Positions 34,886 through 43,273 of a stretch of DNA of 64,000 nucleotides are shown piece by piece. This DNA comes from JBBQUN01 sp963717115 (GTDB taxonomy: Bacteria; Actinomycetota; Acidimicrobiia; Acidimicrobiales; SZUA-35). The notes beneath the pieces were generated by a model, which ran no database searches, had not been told where the DNA came from, and saw nothing but the letters and a program-made list of their open reading frames with translations. Within the stretch, counting starts at the first letter, position 1, and the number at the start of each line of letters is the position of its first letter. The stretch covers positions 1 to 64,000 of the forward strand of contig CAVQVO010000004.1 of the NCBI GenBank assembly GCA_963717115.1, given 5' to 3'. A program made the translations under genes and the position numbers.

Positions 34886-36439
34886 ATGACTGCCCCCATC
34901 ACTTCCCACGACACCGACACGGCGCGATCCGGTACGGGTCTCGCCATCTTCGGTGACTTCGATCCGAACGGTCGGGACGCCTACGACAACGCCGTCACGC
35001 GCTTCCGCGACAACAACATCGTCTTGCCGACCTTCGCCCAGCTCGCCGATCCGTCGACGATCCCCGACCGGGTCCGTGCCTCACTGGCCGACGTCGAGAA
35101 GGACGCCCCCGATGCCCGGAACCTGTTCCGGGTCCACTGGTTCAACGAGCACGCCGATGCTCCCGGCGAGAACTTCCCGGGACTCGTGGACGTGCCGACC
35201 CACATCGAACTCCCCAAGGAACTGACCGGCGTCGATGCCCGGATCGTCCTGGCTTTCGGAAACCGGTTCCCGATGATCCGGGCCCACAAGGTCCTCGCCG
35301 CCTACTCGTGCCTGGTCGCTCGCCTGGTGACCGGCCGGTTCGACCCGACCCGGCATCGTGCGATCTGGCCATCGACCGGCAACTACGCCCGGGGCGGCAT
35401 CGCCATCTCGAAGATCATGGGTTGCCGGGGAGTGGCCATCCTGCCCGAGGGCATGAGCCGGGAACGGTTCGAATGGCTCGAACGCTGGACGACCAACCCC
35501 GATGAGGACGTGATCAAGACCTTCGGAACCGAGAGCAACGTGAAGGAGATCTACGACGCCTGCAACCGCCTGGCGCTCGACCCCGAGAACGTGATCCTCA
35601 ACCAGTTCTCGGAGTTCTCGAACCACATGGGCCACTACTCGGTGACCGGACCGGCGCTGGGGAAGGTCTACGAACACGTCACGACCGGGCGCCCTGGTCG
35701 GCTCGCAGCCTTCGTCTCGGCGTCGGGGTCGGCCGGCACCCTGGGTGCCGGCGACTATCTGAAGGATCGGCATGGGTCGAAGATCGTCGCCGTCGAGGCC
35801 CTCGAGTGCCCGACCATGCTCTACAACGGGTTCGGTGATCACAACATCCAGGGCATCGGCGACAAGCACGTGCCGCTCATCCACAACGTGACCAATACCG
35901 ATCTGGTCGTGGGGATCAGCGACCAGGCGACCAACAAGCTCGACGTGCTCTTCAACACCCCGGCCGGCAAGCGATCGTTGGTCGACCGGGGAATCGACCC
36001 CGAACTCGTCGACATGCTCGTCGATTTCGGGTACTCCTCGATCTGCAACACGCTGGCCGCCATCACGACCGCGCAGCGGTGGGGTCTCGGATCCGACGAC
36101 GTGATCGTCACCGTGGCCACCGACGGCAGCGATCTGTACGACTCCGATCGCGAGCGGATCATGGCCACCGAGTTCCCCGACGGGTTCGACGACGCGACCG
36201 CCGCCTCGGTGTTCGAGGAGTACCTTGCCCCGTCGAACGACGTGCTCGAGATGGGTCCGGTCGAGCGGAACCGGGTGTTCAACCTCGGCTACTTCACCTG
36301 GGTCGAGCAACAGGGTGTCGAGATCGACGATTTCGAGGCCCGCCGGAGCCAGGACTTCTGGACCGGCCTGCGTCCGTTGACCGCGACCTGGGACGCCATG
36401 ATCGAGGAGTTCAACGACGCCACCGGCGCCCACCACTGA
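34886..36439 (+). CDS. Fold-type II PLP-dependent enzyme (cysteine-synthase-like)
   Basis: A 517-residue PLP enzyme of the tryptophan synthase beta/cysteine synthase fold. IRAHKVLAAYSCLVARL likely carries the Schiff-base Lys; WPSTGNYARGGIAISKIMG is the phosphate or substrate loop; SASGSAGTLGAGDYL is the glycine-rich cofactor loop. It is longer than cysteine synthases (about 310) and has a large C-terminal extension. Diaminopropionate ammonia-lyases of the same fold occur in purine-catabolic clusters with YgfK, so an amino-acid lyase role is possible, but the identity is not proven. It follows the XdhD-like gene after 53 bases. Confidence 0.75.
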   Translation: MTAPITSHDTDTARSGTGLAIFGDFDPNGRDAYDNAVTRFRDNNIVLPTFAQLADPSTIPDRVRASLADVEKDAPDARNLFRVHWFNEHADAPGENFPGLVDVPTHIELPKELTGVDARIVLAFGNRFPMIRAHKVLAAYSCLVARLVTGRFDPTRHRAIWPSTGNYARGGIAISKIMGCRGVAILPEGMSRERFEWLERWTTNPDEDVIKTFGTESNVKEIYDACNRLALDPENVILNQFSEFSNHMGHYSVTGPALGKVYEHVTTGRPGRLAAFVSASGSAGTLGAGDYLKDRHGSKIVAVEALECPTMLYNGFGDHNIQGIGDKHVPLIHNVTNTDLVVGISDQATNKLDVLFNTPAGKRSLVDRGIDPELVDMLVDFGYSSICNTLAAITTAQRWGLGSDDVIVTVATDGSDLYDSDRERIMATEFPDGFDDATAASVFEEYLAPSNDVLEMGPVERNRVFNLGYFTWVEQQGVEIDDFEARRSQDFWTGLRPLTATWDAMIEEFNDATGAHH

Positions 36440-36463
36440 CCGACCGTCCGGCCGACCCACCCC

Positions 36464-36552
36464 CGTTCTGGCGGCCTGGCGTTCCTCGGCGGGAACGCCG
36501 ACCCGCCAGAACGAGCGTGAGGGACGCCAGCTCGCCAGATCGAGGGTGAGGG
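36464..36552. repeat. Dispersed inverted repeat with GTGAGGG copies
   Basis: CGTTCTGGCGG (36464-36474) pairs with CCGCCAGAACG (36503-36513). The spacer contains an inner stem (GGCGTTC with GAACGCC). GTGAGGG follows at 36517 and again at 36546, with a partial arm CTCGCCAGA between them. It lies between two convergent genes, so it may also terminate transcription. Arms and heptamer match the element at 17.1 kb. Confidence 0.82.
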
Positions 36553-36562
36553 TCGGTCGAGA

Positions 36563-37324
36563 TCAGGCCCGGAGAAGGGTGCGGGCCGCTTCGATGGCGA
36601 CCTCGATGGCGATCCGTTCCACGCCGGCTGCTGCCTCCTCCATCGGCGCCTCCTGCTGGGTCCGGTTGACGATGACGCCGGCGACACCGCCGGCTCGCCA
36701 GCCGTTGGCCGAGCACATCGTGTAGAGCGTGGCCGTCTCCATCTCGTAGTTGAGGACGCCCAGGTCGGTCCACTCCTCGCGGCTCCCCCGAAGGCTCCGG
36801 ATCACCCGACCCGACACGGTGTCGTAGCGTTCCTGGCCGGGGTAGAAGGTGTCGGAGGCGGCCGTGATGCCCACGTGGTAGTCGGCCTCGCTGGCTTCGG
36901 CGGCGTCGACCAGGGCCCGGGTGCACCCGAAGTCCGACACGGCGGGGTACTCGGGTGGCGCGAAGTGGAAGCTCGCCCCGTCGAGGCGCACCGAGGCGTT
37001 CATCACGATCAGATCACCCACGTTGACCGACGGCTGGATGGCGCCGGTCGTTCCGATCCGAAGGAAGGTGTCGATCCCGAGCTGCGCGAGTTCCTCGACG
37101 GCCACCGAGACCGACGGTCCGCCGATCCCGGTCGAGCAGACGACCACCGGTGTGCCGTCGAGATGGGCCAGTCTGCTGGTGAACTCCCGATTGATCGCAA
37201 GCGGGGTGCTGGGGCCGATGGCGTCGGCGATGCGCTGGACCCGTCCGGGATCACCGGGCACGAAGGCGAGGGTCGCACCCTCCAGATCGGTGCGGTTGAT
37301 GCCGAGATGGAACACGTCTGCCAT
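36563..37324 (-). CDS. udp: Uridine phosphorylase-type nucleoside phosphorylase
   Basis: A 253-residue NP-I family phosphorylase that splits a nucleoside with phosphate into the base and ribose-1-phosphate. FVPGDPGRVQRIADAI is the phosphate-binding start, SREFTSRL-like NREFTSRLAHLDGTPVVVCS follows, STGIGGPSVSVAVEEL and LRIGTTGAIQPSVNVGD are signature segments, and LNYEMETATLYTMC is the ribose-binding Glu-Met-Glu. It favours uridine but could act on other nucleosides. It converges on the base-catabolism genes and completes the logic of nucleoside import, cleavage and base breakdown. Confidence 0.9.
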   Translation of the reverse strand: MADVFHLGINRTDLEGATLAFVPGDPGRVQRIADAIGPSTPLAINREFTSRLAHLDGTPVVVCSTGIGGPSVSVAVEELAQLGIDTFLRIGTTGAIQPSVNVGDLIVMNASVRLDGASFHFAPPEYPAVSDFGCTRALVDAAEASEADYHVGITAASDTFYPGQERYDTVSGRVIRSLRGSREEWTDLGVLNYEMETATLYTMCSANGWRAGGVAGVIVNRTQQEAPMEEAAAGVERIAIEVAIEAARTLLRA

Positions 37325-37436
37325 GGGTCGACGCTAACACCGGTCGATCGGACCAGGGGAGGGTCGAAGGTCGCAGCCGAGCGGGTGTGCGCAGCGGGTT
37401 CGGGGCGGAGCCGGGGGTGGCCGCTACTGTCGGGAC

Positions 37437-38030
37437 GTGACCCCGACCGGACCCGAAGCGGCGAACCAGCCGGCGCCCGCGAATCCGGCTCGGTTCGACA
37501 ACGAACCCGTCGTCCTGACCGAGCGTCCCGAGCTCGACGTCCACGATTTTCTGCCGCTCGATCCGCGGTTGCTGCGGCTGCGCACCGTGATTGCGCTGTC
37601 GGCCGGCTTGGTGTTCGCGCTCGTCGGGCTCGTCCTGGCGGTCGCCGTCGAGCCGGCCCGCTGGATCGGCGTGTTCATCGCGCTCGTCGCCGTGGCCGTG
37701 ACCGCCGTCTCGGTGATCGGGACCCGCGTCAGCTTCCGGTTCTGGGGCTATGCCGTACGCGGACGCGACATCACCGTCCGCCACGGGGTGGTCCTGCGAT
37801 CGGTGACCTCCGTGCCGTTCAATCGGGTACAACACGTGTCGGTCAACAGCGGACCGCTCGAGCGCTGGCTGGGTCTGGCCACCATCAAGGTCTTCACCGC
37901 CGGCGGAGTGGGAGCCGACCTGTCGATCGAGGGTCTCGTGGCGTCCGAGGCGGCCATCCTCCAGGATCTGATCCTCGCCAACGTCGCCGAGGCGGGGCCG
38001 AGCACCGCCACCCCGACGAGTCCACGCTGA
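37437..38030 (+). CDS. Bacterial PH (bPH2, YdbS-like) membrane protein
   Basis: A 197-residue protein with two membrane helices (LRTVIALSAGLVFALVGLVL and AVAVTAVSVIG) followed by a bPH2 domain (YAVRGRDITVRHGVVLRSVT and VPFNRVQHVSVNSGPLERWL, then GLATIKVFTAGG). YdbS/YdbT pairs are known in Firmicutes and Actinomycetota; the exact role is not settled. GTG start at 37437. It directly precedes a larger protein of the same family, which it probably partners in the membrane. Confidence 0.85.
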   Translation: MTPTGPEAANQPAPANPARFDNEPVVLTERPELDVHDFLPLDPRLLRLRTVIALSAGLVFALVGLVLAVAVEPARWIGVFIALVAVAVTAVSVIGTRVSFRFWGYAVRGRDITVRHGVVLRSVTSVPFNRVQHVSVNSGPLERWLGLATIKVFTAGGVGADLSIEGLVASEAAILQDLILANVAEAGPSTATPTSPR

Positions 38031-38056
38031 CGACACCGGTGACCCCGACGACCGAC

Positions 38057-39631
38057 ATGACCGATCTGCTCGCCACCCCTCGACGCCAGCCGCCCGTCGC
38101 CATGGTCGCCCAGCTCCTGAGCGTCCAGATGCTGCGCCAGTTCGGCGAGATGCTGATTCCGCTCGCCGTCATCGGCATCGCCTCACGCGGTCCGCTGCTG
38201 TACGTCGCCATCCCCGGTGCGGTCGTCGTCGTCGTTGCGAACGTGGTGCTTCGATGGTGGCGGACGACCTTCTGGGCCGACGACGACGAGTTCGTCCTCG
38301 AGAAGGGCGTCTTGACGCGAACTCGGGTGCAGATCCCGTTCGACCGGATCCAGCAGATCAGCACCGAGCAGGGAATCGTGCAGCAGCTGTTGGGGGTTCG
38401 ACGGGTCGAGATCGACACGGCGGGATCCTCGGGTGCCGAGTTGTCCTTCGCGGCGCTCACCGACGACGTCGTGGATGCCCTTCGCTCCCGTCTCGTCGGA
38501 ATCGAGGCACGACCGGACGGCCCGATGGCGCCCGGAGTCGTCGGGGTGGAAGGCCCCGGCCGGATCGCCGTCGGCGAGAACGTCCCCCTCGGTCCGCCCC
38601 CGCTCCATGAAGGTTCGTTCGGGGCCGGAGCGGCGACCGAGCTGCGGCGCCCGGCGACGCCGGTGGTGCGATTCACCGTTGGCGATCTCGTGCGGGTCGG
38701 CGTCGCCAACCCGGGCCTCCAGGCACTCGGCGGGATCCTGGCCCTGTCGGGGCTCGGACTCGGCCGGGCGCTCGATCGCTTCGTCGAGGACAACGTGACC
38801 AGCGCCGTCGGGTTGACCCTCCTCGTGGTCGCACTGCTCGGTGGGTTCTTCGCCGTGCTCATCGGTGGATCGGTGTTGCGGAACTTCGATCTGACCGTCT
38901 GGCGAGGTGAGCAGGGACTGCGGCTGACGGCAGGGTTGTTCACCAAGCGCGAGCTCTTCGCCCGCCCCGAACGCGTCCAGATGGTGCGTCGCCGGTCCAA
39001 TCTGCTGGAGCGCTGGCTTGGCCGGACCTCCCTGGCGTTTCCCCAGGCCTCGGCCGTGGTCGGTGCCGACGGGACGGCCGGGGGTCGATCCCGCCTGTTC
39101 GCCGTGCCCAGCATTCCCGATGGGCAGGTGCCCGAGCTGACGGCGTTGTTCGTGCCCGGTGTCCGAGCCGACGCCATGCGACCGATCGACCCGTTGGCCA
39201 TTCGTCGCTGGACGATCTGGGCTGTCGGTCTGCCCACGCTCACCCTGCTCGCCGTCGCCGCCCTGGCGCTCGTCGGTCCCGTGGCCCGACCGGTCCCGGT
39301 GTTGTTGGTCATCGCTGCGCTGCTGCTCGCCGGATGCGGGATTCCCCTGGCCCGACTGATCTGGAACAGCTGGTGCTGGGCCCTCGACGACGCCGTGCTC
39401 TCCGTTCGGCACGGCCTGGTGGTCCGGAACCAGGTCGACGTCGCCGCTCGCAAGATCCAGACGGTCGAGCTGGTGCAGTCGTGGTGGCAGCGTCGTCATG
39501 GGCTGGCCACGGTTCGGTGTCGGACCGCCGGGGGCTCGTTCTCGATCCCGCACCTGCCCGAAGGCACGGCTCGGGCCCTGCGTGACGACGTCCTGCTGAT
39601 CGTCGAGACCGACCGAGGTCCATGGATGTGA
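38057..39631 (+). CDS. Triple bPH2-domain membrane protein (YdbT-like)
   Basis: A 524-residue protein with six hydrophobic helices and three bPH2 repeats: FVLEKGVLTRTRVQIPFDRI with QQISTEQGIVQQLLGVRRVE; LRLTAGLFTKRELFARPERV with QMVRRRSNLLERWLGRTSLA; and LSVRHGLVVRNQVDVAARKI with QTVELVQSWWQRRHGLATVR. It is the usual partner of the smaller bPH2 protein before it. Start: ATG at 38057; an in-frame GTG at 38039 is equally possible. Confidence 0.85.
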   Translation: MTDLLATPRRQPPVAMVAQLLSVQMLRQFGEMLIPLAVIGIASRGPLLYVAIPGAVVVVVANVVLRWWRTTFWADDDEFVLEKGVLTRTRVQIPFDRIQQISTEQGIVQQLLGVRRVEIDTAGSSGAELSFAALTDDVVDALRSRLVGIEARPDGPMAPGVVGVEGPGRIAVGENVPLGPPPLHEGSFGAGAATELRRPATPVVRFTVGDLVRVGVANPGLQALGGILALSGLGLGRALDRFVEDNVTSAVGLTLLVVALLGGFFAVLIGGSVLRNFDLTVWRGEQGLRLTAGLFTKRELFARPERVQMVRRRSNLLERWLGRTSLAFPQASAVVGADGTAGGRSRLFAVPSIPDGQVPELTALFVPGVRADAMRPIDPLAIRRWTIWAVGLPTLTLLAVAALALVGPVARPVPVLLVIAALLLAGCGIPLARLIWNSWCWALDDAVLSVRHGLVVRNQVDVAARKIQTVELVQSWWQRRHGLATVRCRTAGGSFSIPHLPEGTARALRDDVLLIVETDRGPWM

Positions 39632-39670
39632 CGGCGACGGTGTGATCCGGCGCCCGTAGGATCGTCGGCC

Positions 39671-41179
39671 ATGGACGTCGACGACCCCGCCGGGCGCACG
39701 GCACCGTTCGGTTCCCTGCCCGAGCGAAGCCAGGAGCCATCGCGACCGACCACGACCGGAGGTTCACCCGACCCCGGCCGGGGCACCGGCCACGGCCACG
39801 GCCACGGCCACGGCCACGGTCACGGTCACGGTCACGGCATCGAGGGGGGCTGGTCGGCGTGGCGCAGGCATGTGGTCCTCCGAGTCGTGCTGGGGGCCCT
39901 GATCGCTGCTGCCCTCGCCACGGCAGCCGGAGTCTGGGTGCTCTGGCCGGACGGAGCCGGGCAGTCGGCGGCTCTCGCCGAGGCCCGAACGCTCGGGCTG
40001 GCCTCGGAACGGCTGTCGGCGACGGTCGAATCGATCGTCGAGGCTCCCTGCAGCTATCAGGGGACGGCGGAACCGATGACCTGCCGTACCGTGACGGTCC
40101 TCATGGCCGAGGGTCCCGATGCCGGCGCGATCGTCGTGCTCCCGGAGTTCAACCTGGCCCAGCCCGGCATCCTGACCAACTTCGACGTGGGCGACCCGGT
40201 CATCATCGGCTACGAACCCGACGTCGACTTCTATTTCTTCGCCGACCGGGATCGTCGCACGTCCCTGGTCTGGCTGACGGTCGGGTTCGCCGTGGTCGTG
40301 ATCGCTCTCGGCCGTCTGCGCGGAGTCCTCGCCCTCTCGGCGATGGCGATCACCGTCGTGGTCCTCGTGGGGTTCGTCGCGCCGTCGGTGCTCGACGGAA
40401 ACGACCCGCTGCTCGTCTGTCTGGTCGCCGCCTCCGCGATCGCGTTCGTGAGTCTGTATCTCACGCACGGCTTCAACCCGACGACCACGGTGGCGTTGGC
40501 CGGCACCCTCGGAGCGCTCCTGTTCACCCTCGCCATCTCGGCGCTCGTGTTCGAGGCGGCCCGGTTCTCGGGGGTGGCGTCGGAGGAGGGCCTCACCCTG
40601 CCGTTCGTCAGCAGCGACCTGGACCTGGTCGGGCTCCTTCTGGGCGGAGCCATGATCGGCGCCCTGGGAGCGCTCGACGATGTGACCGTGACCCAGGTGG
40701 CCACCGTCGCCGAGCTCCGCCGGCGCAACCCCGATCTTGGCCGTGGGGAACTGGTGACCTCGGGAATCCGCGTCGGTCGTGAGCACATCGCCTCGACGGT
40801 CAACACCCTGCTGCTGGCCTACGCCGGGGCGTCGATGCCCCTGCTGCTGCTGTTCGCGCTGTCCGACCAGTCCCTCGGGATGATCGCCAACTCCGAGGTC
40901 GTGGCCCTCGAGATCGTTCGCACGTTGTGCGGGTCCATCGGACTGGTGGCGGCGACCCCGATCACCACCCTGCTGGCCGCCCTCGTGGTCGCGGCCGCCC
41001 CTGCCGAGACGCCGACTCCTGGGTCGGGGCTCGATTCGTCTTCGTCGGTCCGTCGACCCGACGAACCCCATCCGGCGGCCGTTGCCGAACCGACCGTGAT
41101 CGAGGATGCAGTCGCCCCGTCCCGGCCCCGCACGCCCCGGTGGGACGATTTCGCCCCCCGCGACGATCCCGAGTTCTGA
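39671..41179 (+). CDS. YibE/F-family multispanning protein with a His-Gly tract
   Basis: A 502-residue protein. Residues about 40-56 are an alternating Gly-His tract with eight histidines, then a membrane helix and an extracytoplasmic beta domain (about 90-190), then seven or eight helices of the YibE/F family (TTTVALAGTLGALLFTLAIS, GGAMIGALGALDDVTVTQVA, REHIASTVNTLLLAYAGASM). Function of the family is unknown. The His tract could bind zinc, nickel or cobalt on the cytoplasmic side. The zinc-transport genes follow directly, which suggests a metal-related role here. Confidence 0.82.
   Translation: MDVDDPAGRTAPFGSLPERSQEPSRPTTTGGSPDPGRGTGHGHGHGHGHGHGHGHGIEGGWSAWRRHVVLRVVLGALIAAALATAAGVWVLWPDGAGQSAALAEARTLGLASERLSATVESIVEAPCSYQGTAEPMTCRTVTVLMAEGPDAGAIVVLPEFNLAQPGILTNFDVGDPVIIGYEPDVDFYFFADRDRRTSLVWLTVGFAVVVIALGRLRGVLALSAMAITVVVLVGFVAPSVLDGNDPLLVCLVAASAIAFVSLYLTHGFNPTTTVALAGTLGALLFTLAISALVFEAARFSGVASEEGLTLPFVSSDLDLVGLLLGGAMIGALGALDDVTVTQVATVAELRRRNPDLGRGELVTSGIRVGREHIASTVNTLLLAYAGASMPLLLLFALSDQSLGMIANSEVVALEIVRTLCGSIGLVAATPITTLLAALVVAAAPAETPTPGSGLDSSSSVRRPDEPHPAAVAEPTVIEDAVAPSRPRTPRWDDFAPRDDPEF
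39788..39838 (+). repeat. GGCCAC/GGTCAC hexamer repeat encoding (Gly-His)n
   Basis: Eight tandem hexamers, five GGCCAC then three GGTCAC, inside the YibE/F-like gene. They encode a Gly-His tract. The silent C-to-T change in the later copies shows that the tract is kept at the protein level and is not a fresh expansion. Confidence 0.85.
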
Positions 41180-41194
41180 TCATCGGAACCGACG

Positions 41195-41222
41195 TTGAAC
41201 TGAGACTGGTTCTCAATATCAT
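41195..41222 (+). promoter_or_regulatory. znuA promoter with a Zur-like operator in the spacer
   Basis: TTGAAC (41195-41200) and TATCAT (41217-41222) form a good -35/-10 pair with a 16-base spacer. The spacer is almost exactly the perfect palindrome TGAGA-CTGGT-TCTCA (41201-41215), with the 5-5-5 layout of actinobacterial Zur boxes (TGAAA-N5-TTTCA). Transcription would start near 41229-41230, on the znuA ATG, so the message is leaderless. Bound repressor would block the promoter when zinc is plentiful. The palindrome and promoter are seen; Zur is inferred from the downstream genes. Confidence 0.65.
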
Positions 41223-41229
41223 TCGAGAC

Positions 41230-42309
41230 ATGCACCCACGCCTGCTGTCGCGTTTCCCCCTCCCACCATTGGTCCTTGCCGTCGCACTCGCCTCGACGGC
41301 CTGTGGCTCCTCATCGGCCGACCCATCCTCGTCGGCCGATCCAGGGTCCGATCCGGCACCGGTCATCGTCGCCACGACCGGGATCTGGGCCGATGTCACC
41401 TCGGCCCTGGACTGCAACGACCAGGCTCGGATCACGACCCTGATCCCGGTCGGCGGTGACCCGCATGCCTACGAGCCCTCGCTGGCCGACCGGGGCGAAC
41501 TCGAAGCCGCCACGCTCGTCGTCGCCAACGGCCTCGGACTGGAGGAGGGGCTCGATGACACCGTCGACTCGGTCGAGCGCGGTGGCACACCGGTGTTCCG
41601 GATCGGCGAGCACCTCGACGTGCTCGACGCGGGGTCCGAACACGACGACCATGCCGACGACGACCATGCCGACGACGGGACCGACCACGACGACCATGCC
41701 GACGACGACCATGCCGACGACGACCATGCCGACGACGACCATGCCGACGAGCACGCCCACGACGGGGCCGATCCCCACGTCTGGCTCGACCCGGTCCGCG
41801 TGTCGCAGGCGCTGCCCGATCTGGCTGCCGCCCTGGTCGACCAGGCCGGACTCGATGCCGAGGACGTCGAGGGATGCCTGGCCTCGTACCGAGACGAACT
41901 GGCGGCGGTCGACGCCGAGATCGCGGCCATGGTCGACGAGATCCCGACGTCGGATCGCACGCTCGTCACCAACCACGATTCCCTCGGCTATTTCGCCGAT
42001 CGCTACGGCTTCGAGGTGATCGGAACGGTCATCCCGTCGACGTCGTCGCTCGCCGAGCCGAGCACCGCCGGCCTCGAGGCGCTGGCGACGGCGATCGAGG
42101 AGGCCGGTGTGACGGCGATCTTCGCCGAGGCGCAGGAGTCCAGCGATGCCGCATCGGCCCTCGCCGATCGGATCGGCGACGTCGACGTGGTGACGCTCTA
42201 CACCGGTTCGCTCGGTGAGCCCGGCAGCGGCGCCGACACCTATGTCGGATTCCTCCGTTCGAACGCGGCGCTGATCACCGAAGCGCTCGTCACCGAAGCC
42301 CGGTCGTGA
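41230..42309 (+). CDS. znuA: ZnuA-type zinc-binding lipoprotein of an ABC importer
   Basis: A 359-residue cluster A-I receptor. It has a signal peptide with lipobox STAC and opens with VIVATTGIWADVTSALDC. The zinc-binding His of GGDPHAYEPSLADRGELEAA is present. A long His/Asp-rich loop (residues about 137-178) made of DDHAD repeats precedes ADPHVWLDPVRVSQALPDLA, as in ZnuA rather than manganese receptors. Further ligands are in TNHDSLGYFADRYGFEVIGT and the C-terminal acidic region. It would capture Zn2+ outside the membrane. The promoter at 41195 drives it with znuB. Confidence 0.9.
   Translation: MHPRLLSRFPLPPLVLAVALASTACGSSSADPSSSADPGSDPAPVIVATTGIWADVTSALDCNDQARITTLIPVGGDPHAYEPSLADRGELEAATLVVANGLGLEEGLDDTVDSVERGGTPVFRIGEHLDVLDAGSEHDDHADDDHADDGTDHDDHADDDHADDDHADDDHADEHAHDGADPHVWLDPVRVSQALPDLAAALVDQAGLDAEDVEGCLASYRDELAAVDAEIAAMVDEIPTSDRTLVTNHDSLGYFADRYGFEVIGTVIPSTSSLAEPSTAGLEALATAIEEAGVTAIFAEAQESSDAASALADRIGDVDVVTLYTGSLGEPGSGADTYVGFLRSNAALITEALVTEARS
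41644..41751 (+). repeat. Tandem GACGACCATGCC-type repeats in znuA
   Basis: About six near-identical copies of a 15-base unit (GACGACCATGCCGAC) encode the DDHAD repeats of the metal-binding loop. One copy is interrupted by a Gly-Thr insertion. Copy number could vary by slippage, changing the number of histidines without shifting the frame. Confidence 0.85.
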
Positions 42310-42339
42310 AACGGGTCGCGTCGTGACCAGACTGGCGCC

Positions 42340-42363
42340 ATGAGCCAGACCGTGCACCGATGA
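42340..42363 (+). other. Eight-codon ORF where znuC would be expected
   Basis: Between znuA and znuB is a tiny frame, ATG AGC CAG ACC GTG CAC CGA TGA (MSQTVHR), whose stop overlaps the znuB start (ATGA). In most clusters the ATPase gene znuC lies here and overlaps znuB in this way. The tiny frame looks like the two ends of a gene with the middle removed, though a chance frame cannot be excluded. Confidence 0.35.
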
Positions 42364-43235
42364 CCTTCCTGACCGATCCCTACGACTGGTGGATCGAACC
42401 GTTCTTCGTCGACGGCAATCGGGCAGCGCTGTGGGCCGGGCTGCTGGCGGTGCTCGCGACCTCGGTGGTCGGCACCTGGGTGGTCCTTCGAGGGCTCAGT
42501 TTCCTGGGCGATGCCCTGGCCCACGGCATCCTGCCCGGCGTGGCCATCGCCTTCGTGACCGGCCAGAACCTCACCCTCGGCGCGATGCTCGCCGCCCTGG
42601 CCATGGTTGGTGGGGTCAACATCATCCGGAGCCATTCACCGCTCCCCGAGGACACCTCGATCGGCGTGCTGTTCGTCGGGTTCCTGGCGCTCGCCGTGGT
42701 GATCATGTCGACCGATTCCGGCGGTTACAGCGGTGACCTCAACCGGTTCCTGTTCGGTTCGATCACCGGCGTGACGACACGCGACCTGGTCGTGCAGGCG
42801 ATCGCCGCCGCCGTGTCGGTCGGTGGCGTGATCCTCTTCCACCGTGCCTTCCTGGTGATGACCTTCGACGAGACCCAGGCGCAGCTCCTCGGATTGCGGC
42901 CGCGGCTCGCGCACGCAGTTCTCCTCGTCCTGCTGGCGGTGTCGATCGTCTCGTCGTTCCAGGCGGTGGGAAACCTGCTCGTCTTCGCCTTCCTCGTCGC
43001 CCCACCGGCCACGGCGACCCTGCTCGTGCGGCGGGTGCCGATGATCATGGCCGCCGCCGTCATCCTCGGCTCGGTGTCGGTCGTGATCGGCGTCCTGGTC
43101 AGCTACCACGAGGGGACCTCGGCCGGGGCCACCATGGCCCTCGTTGCCGTTTCGTTGTTCCTGGTGGCGCTCCTGGGGCGGTCGCTCGCCGAGAGCCGCT
43201 CGGCCGGGTCGAGTCCGAGGCTCTCGGGCCGATGA
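42360..43235 (+). CDS. znuB: ZnuB-type metal ABC permease
   Basis: A 291-residue ABC-3 family permease with eight or nine membrane helices. Conserved segments: VVLRGLSFLGDALAHGILPG, then GVLFVGFLALAVVIMS, FDETQAQLLGLRPRLAHAVL, and VGNLLVFAFLVAPPATATLL. It forms the membrane channel for the zinc delivered by ZnuA. No ATPase gene is present between or after the two genes in this window, so it must borrow one from elsewhere or the importer is incomplete. Confidence 0.9.
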   Translation: MTFLTDPYDWWIEPFFVDGNRAALWAGLLAVLATSVVGTWVVLRGLSFLGDALAHGILPGVAIAFVTGQNLTLGAMLAALAMVGGVNIIRSHSPLPEDTSIGVLFVGFLALAVVIMSTDSGGYSGDLNRFLFGSITGVTTRDLVVQAIAAAVSVGGVILFHRAFLVMTFDETQAQLLGLRPRLAHAVLLVLLAVSIVSSFQAVGNLLVFAFLVAPPATATLLVRRVPMIMAAAVILGSVSVVIGVLVSYHEGTSAGATMALVAVSLFLVALLGRSLAESRSAGSSPRLSGR

Positions 43236-43273
43236 CCCGATCGGATTCGGGCCGTCGTCGGTGGCTCGGCTCG

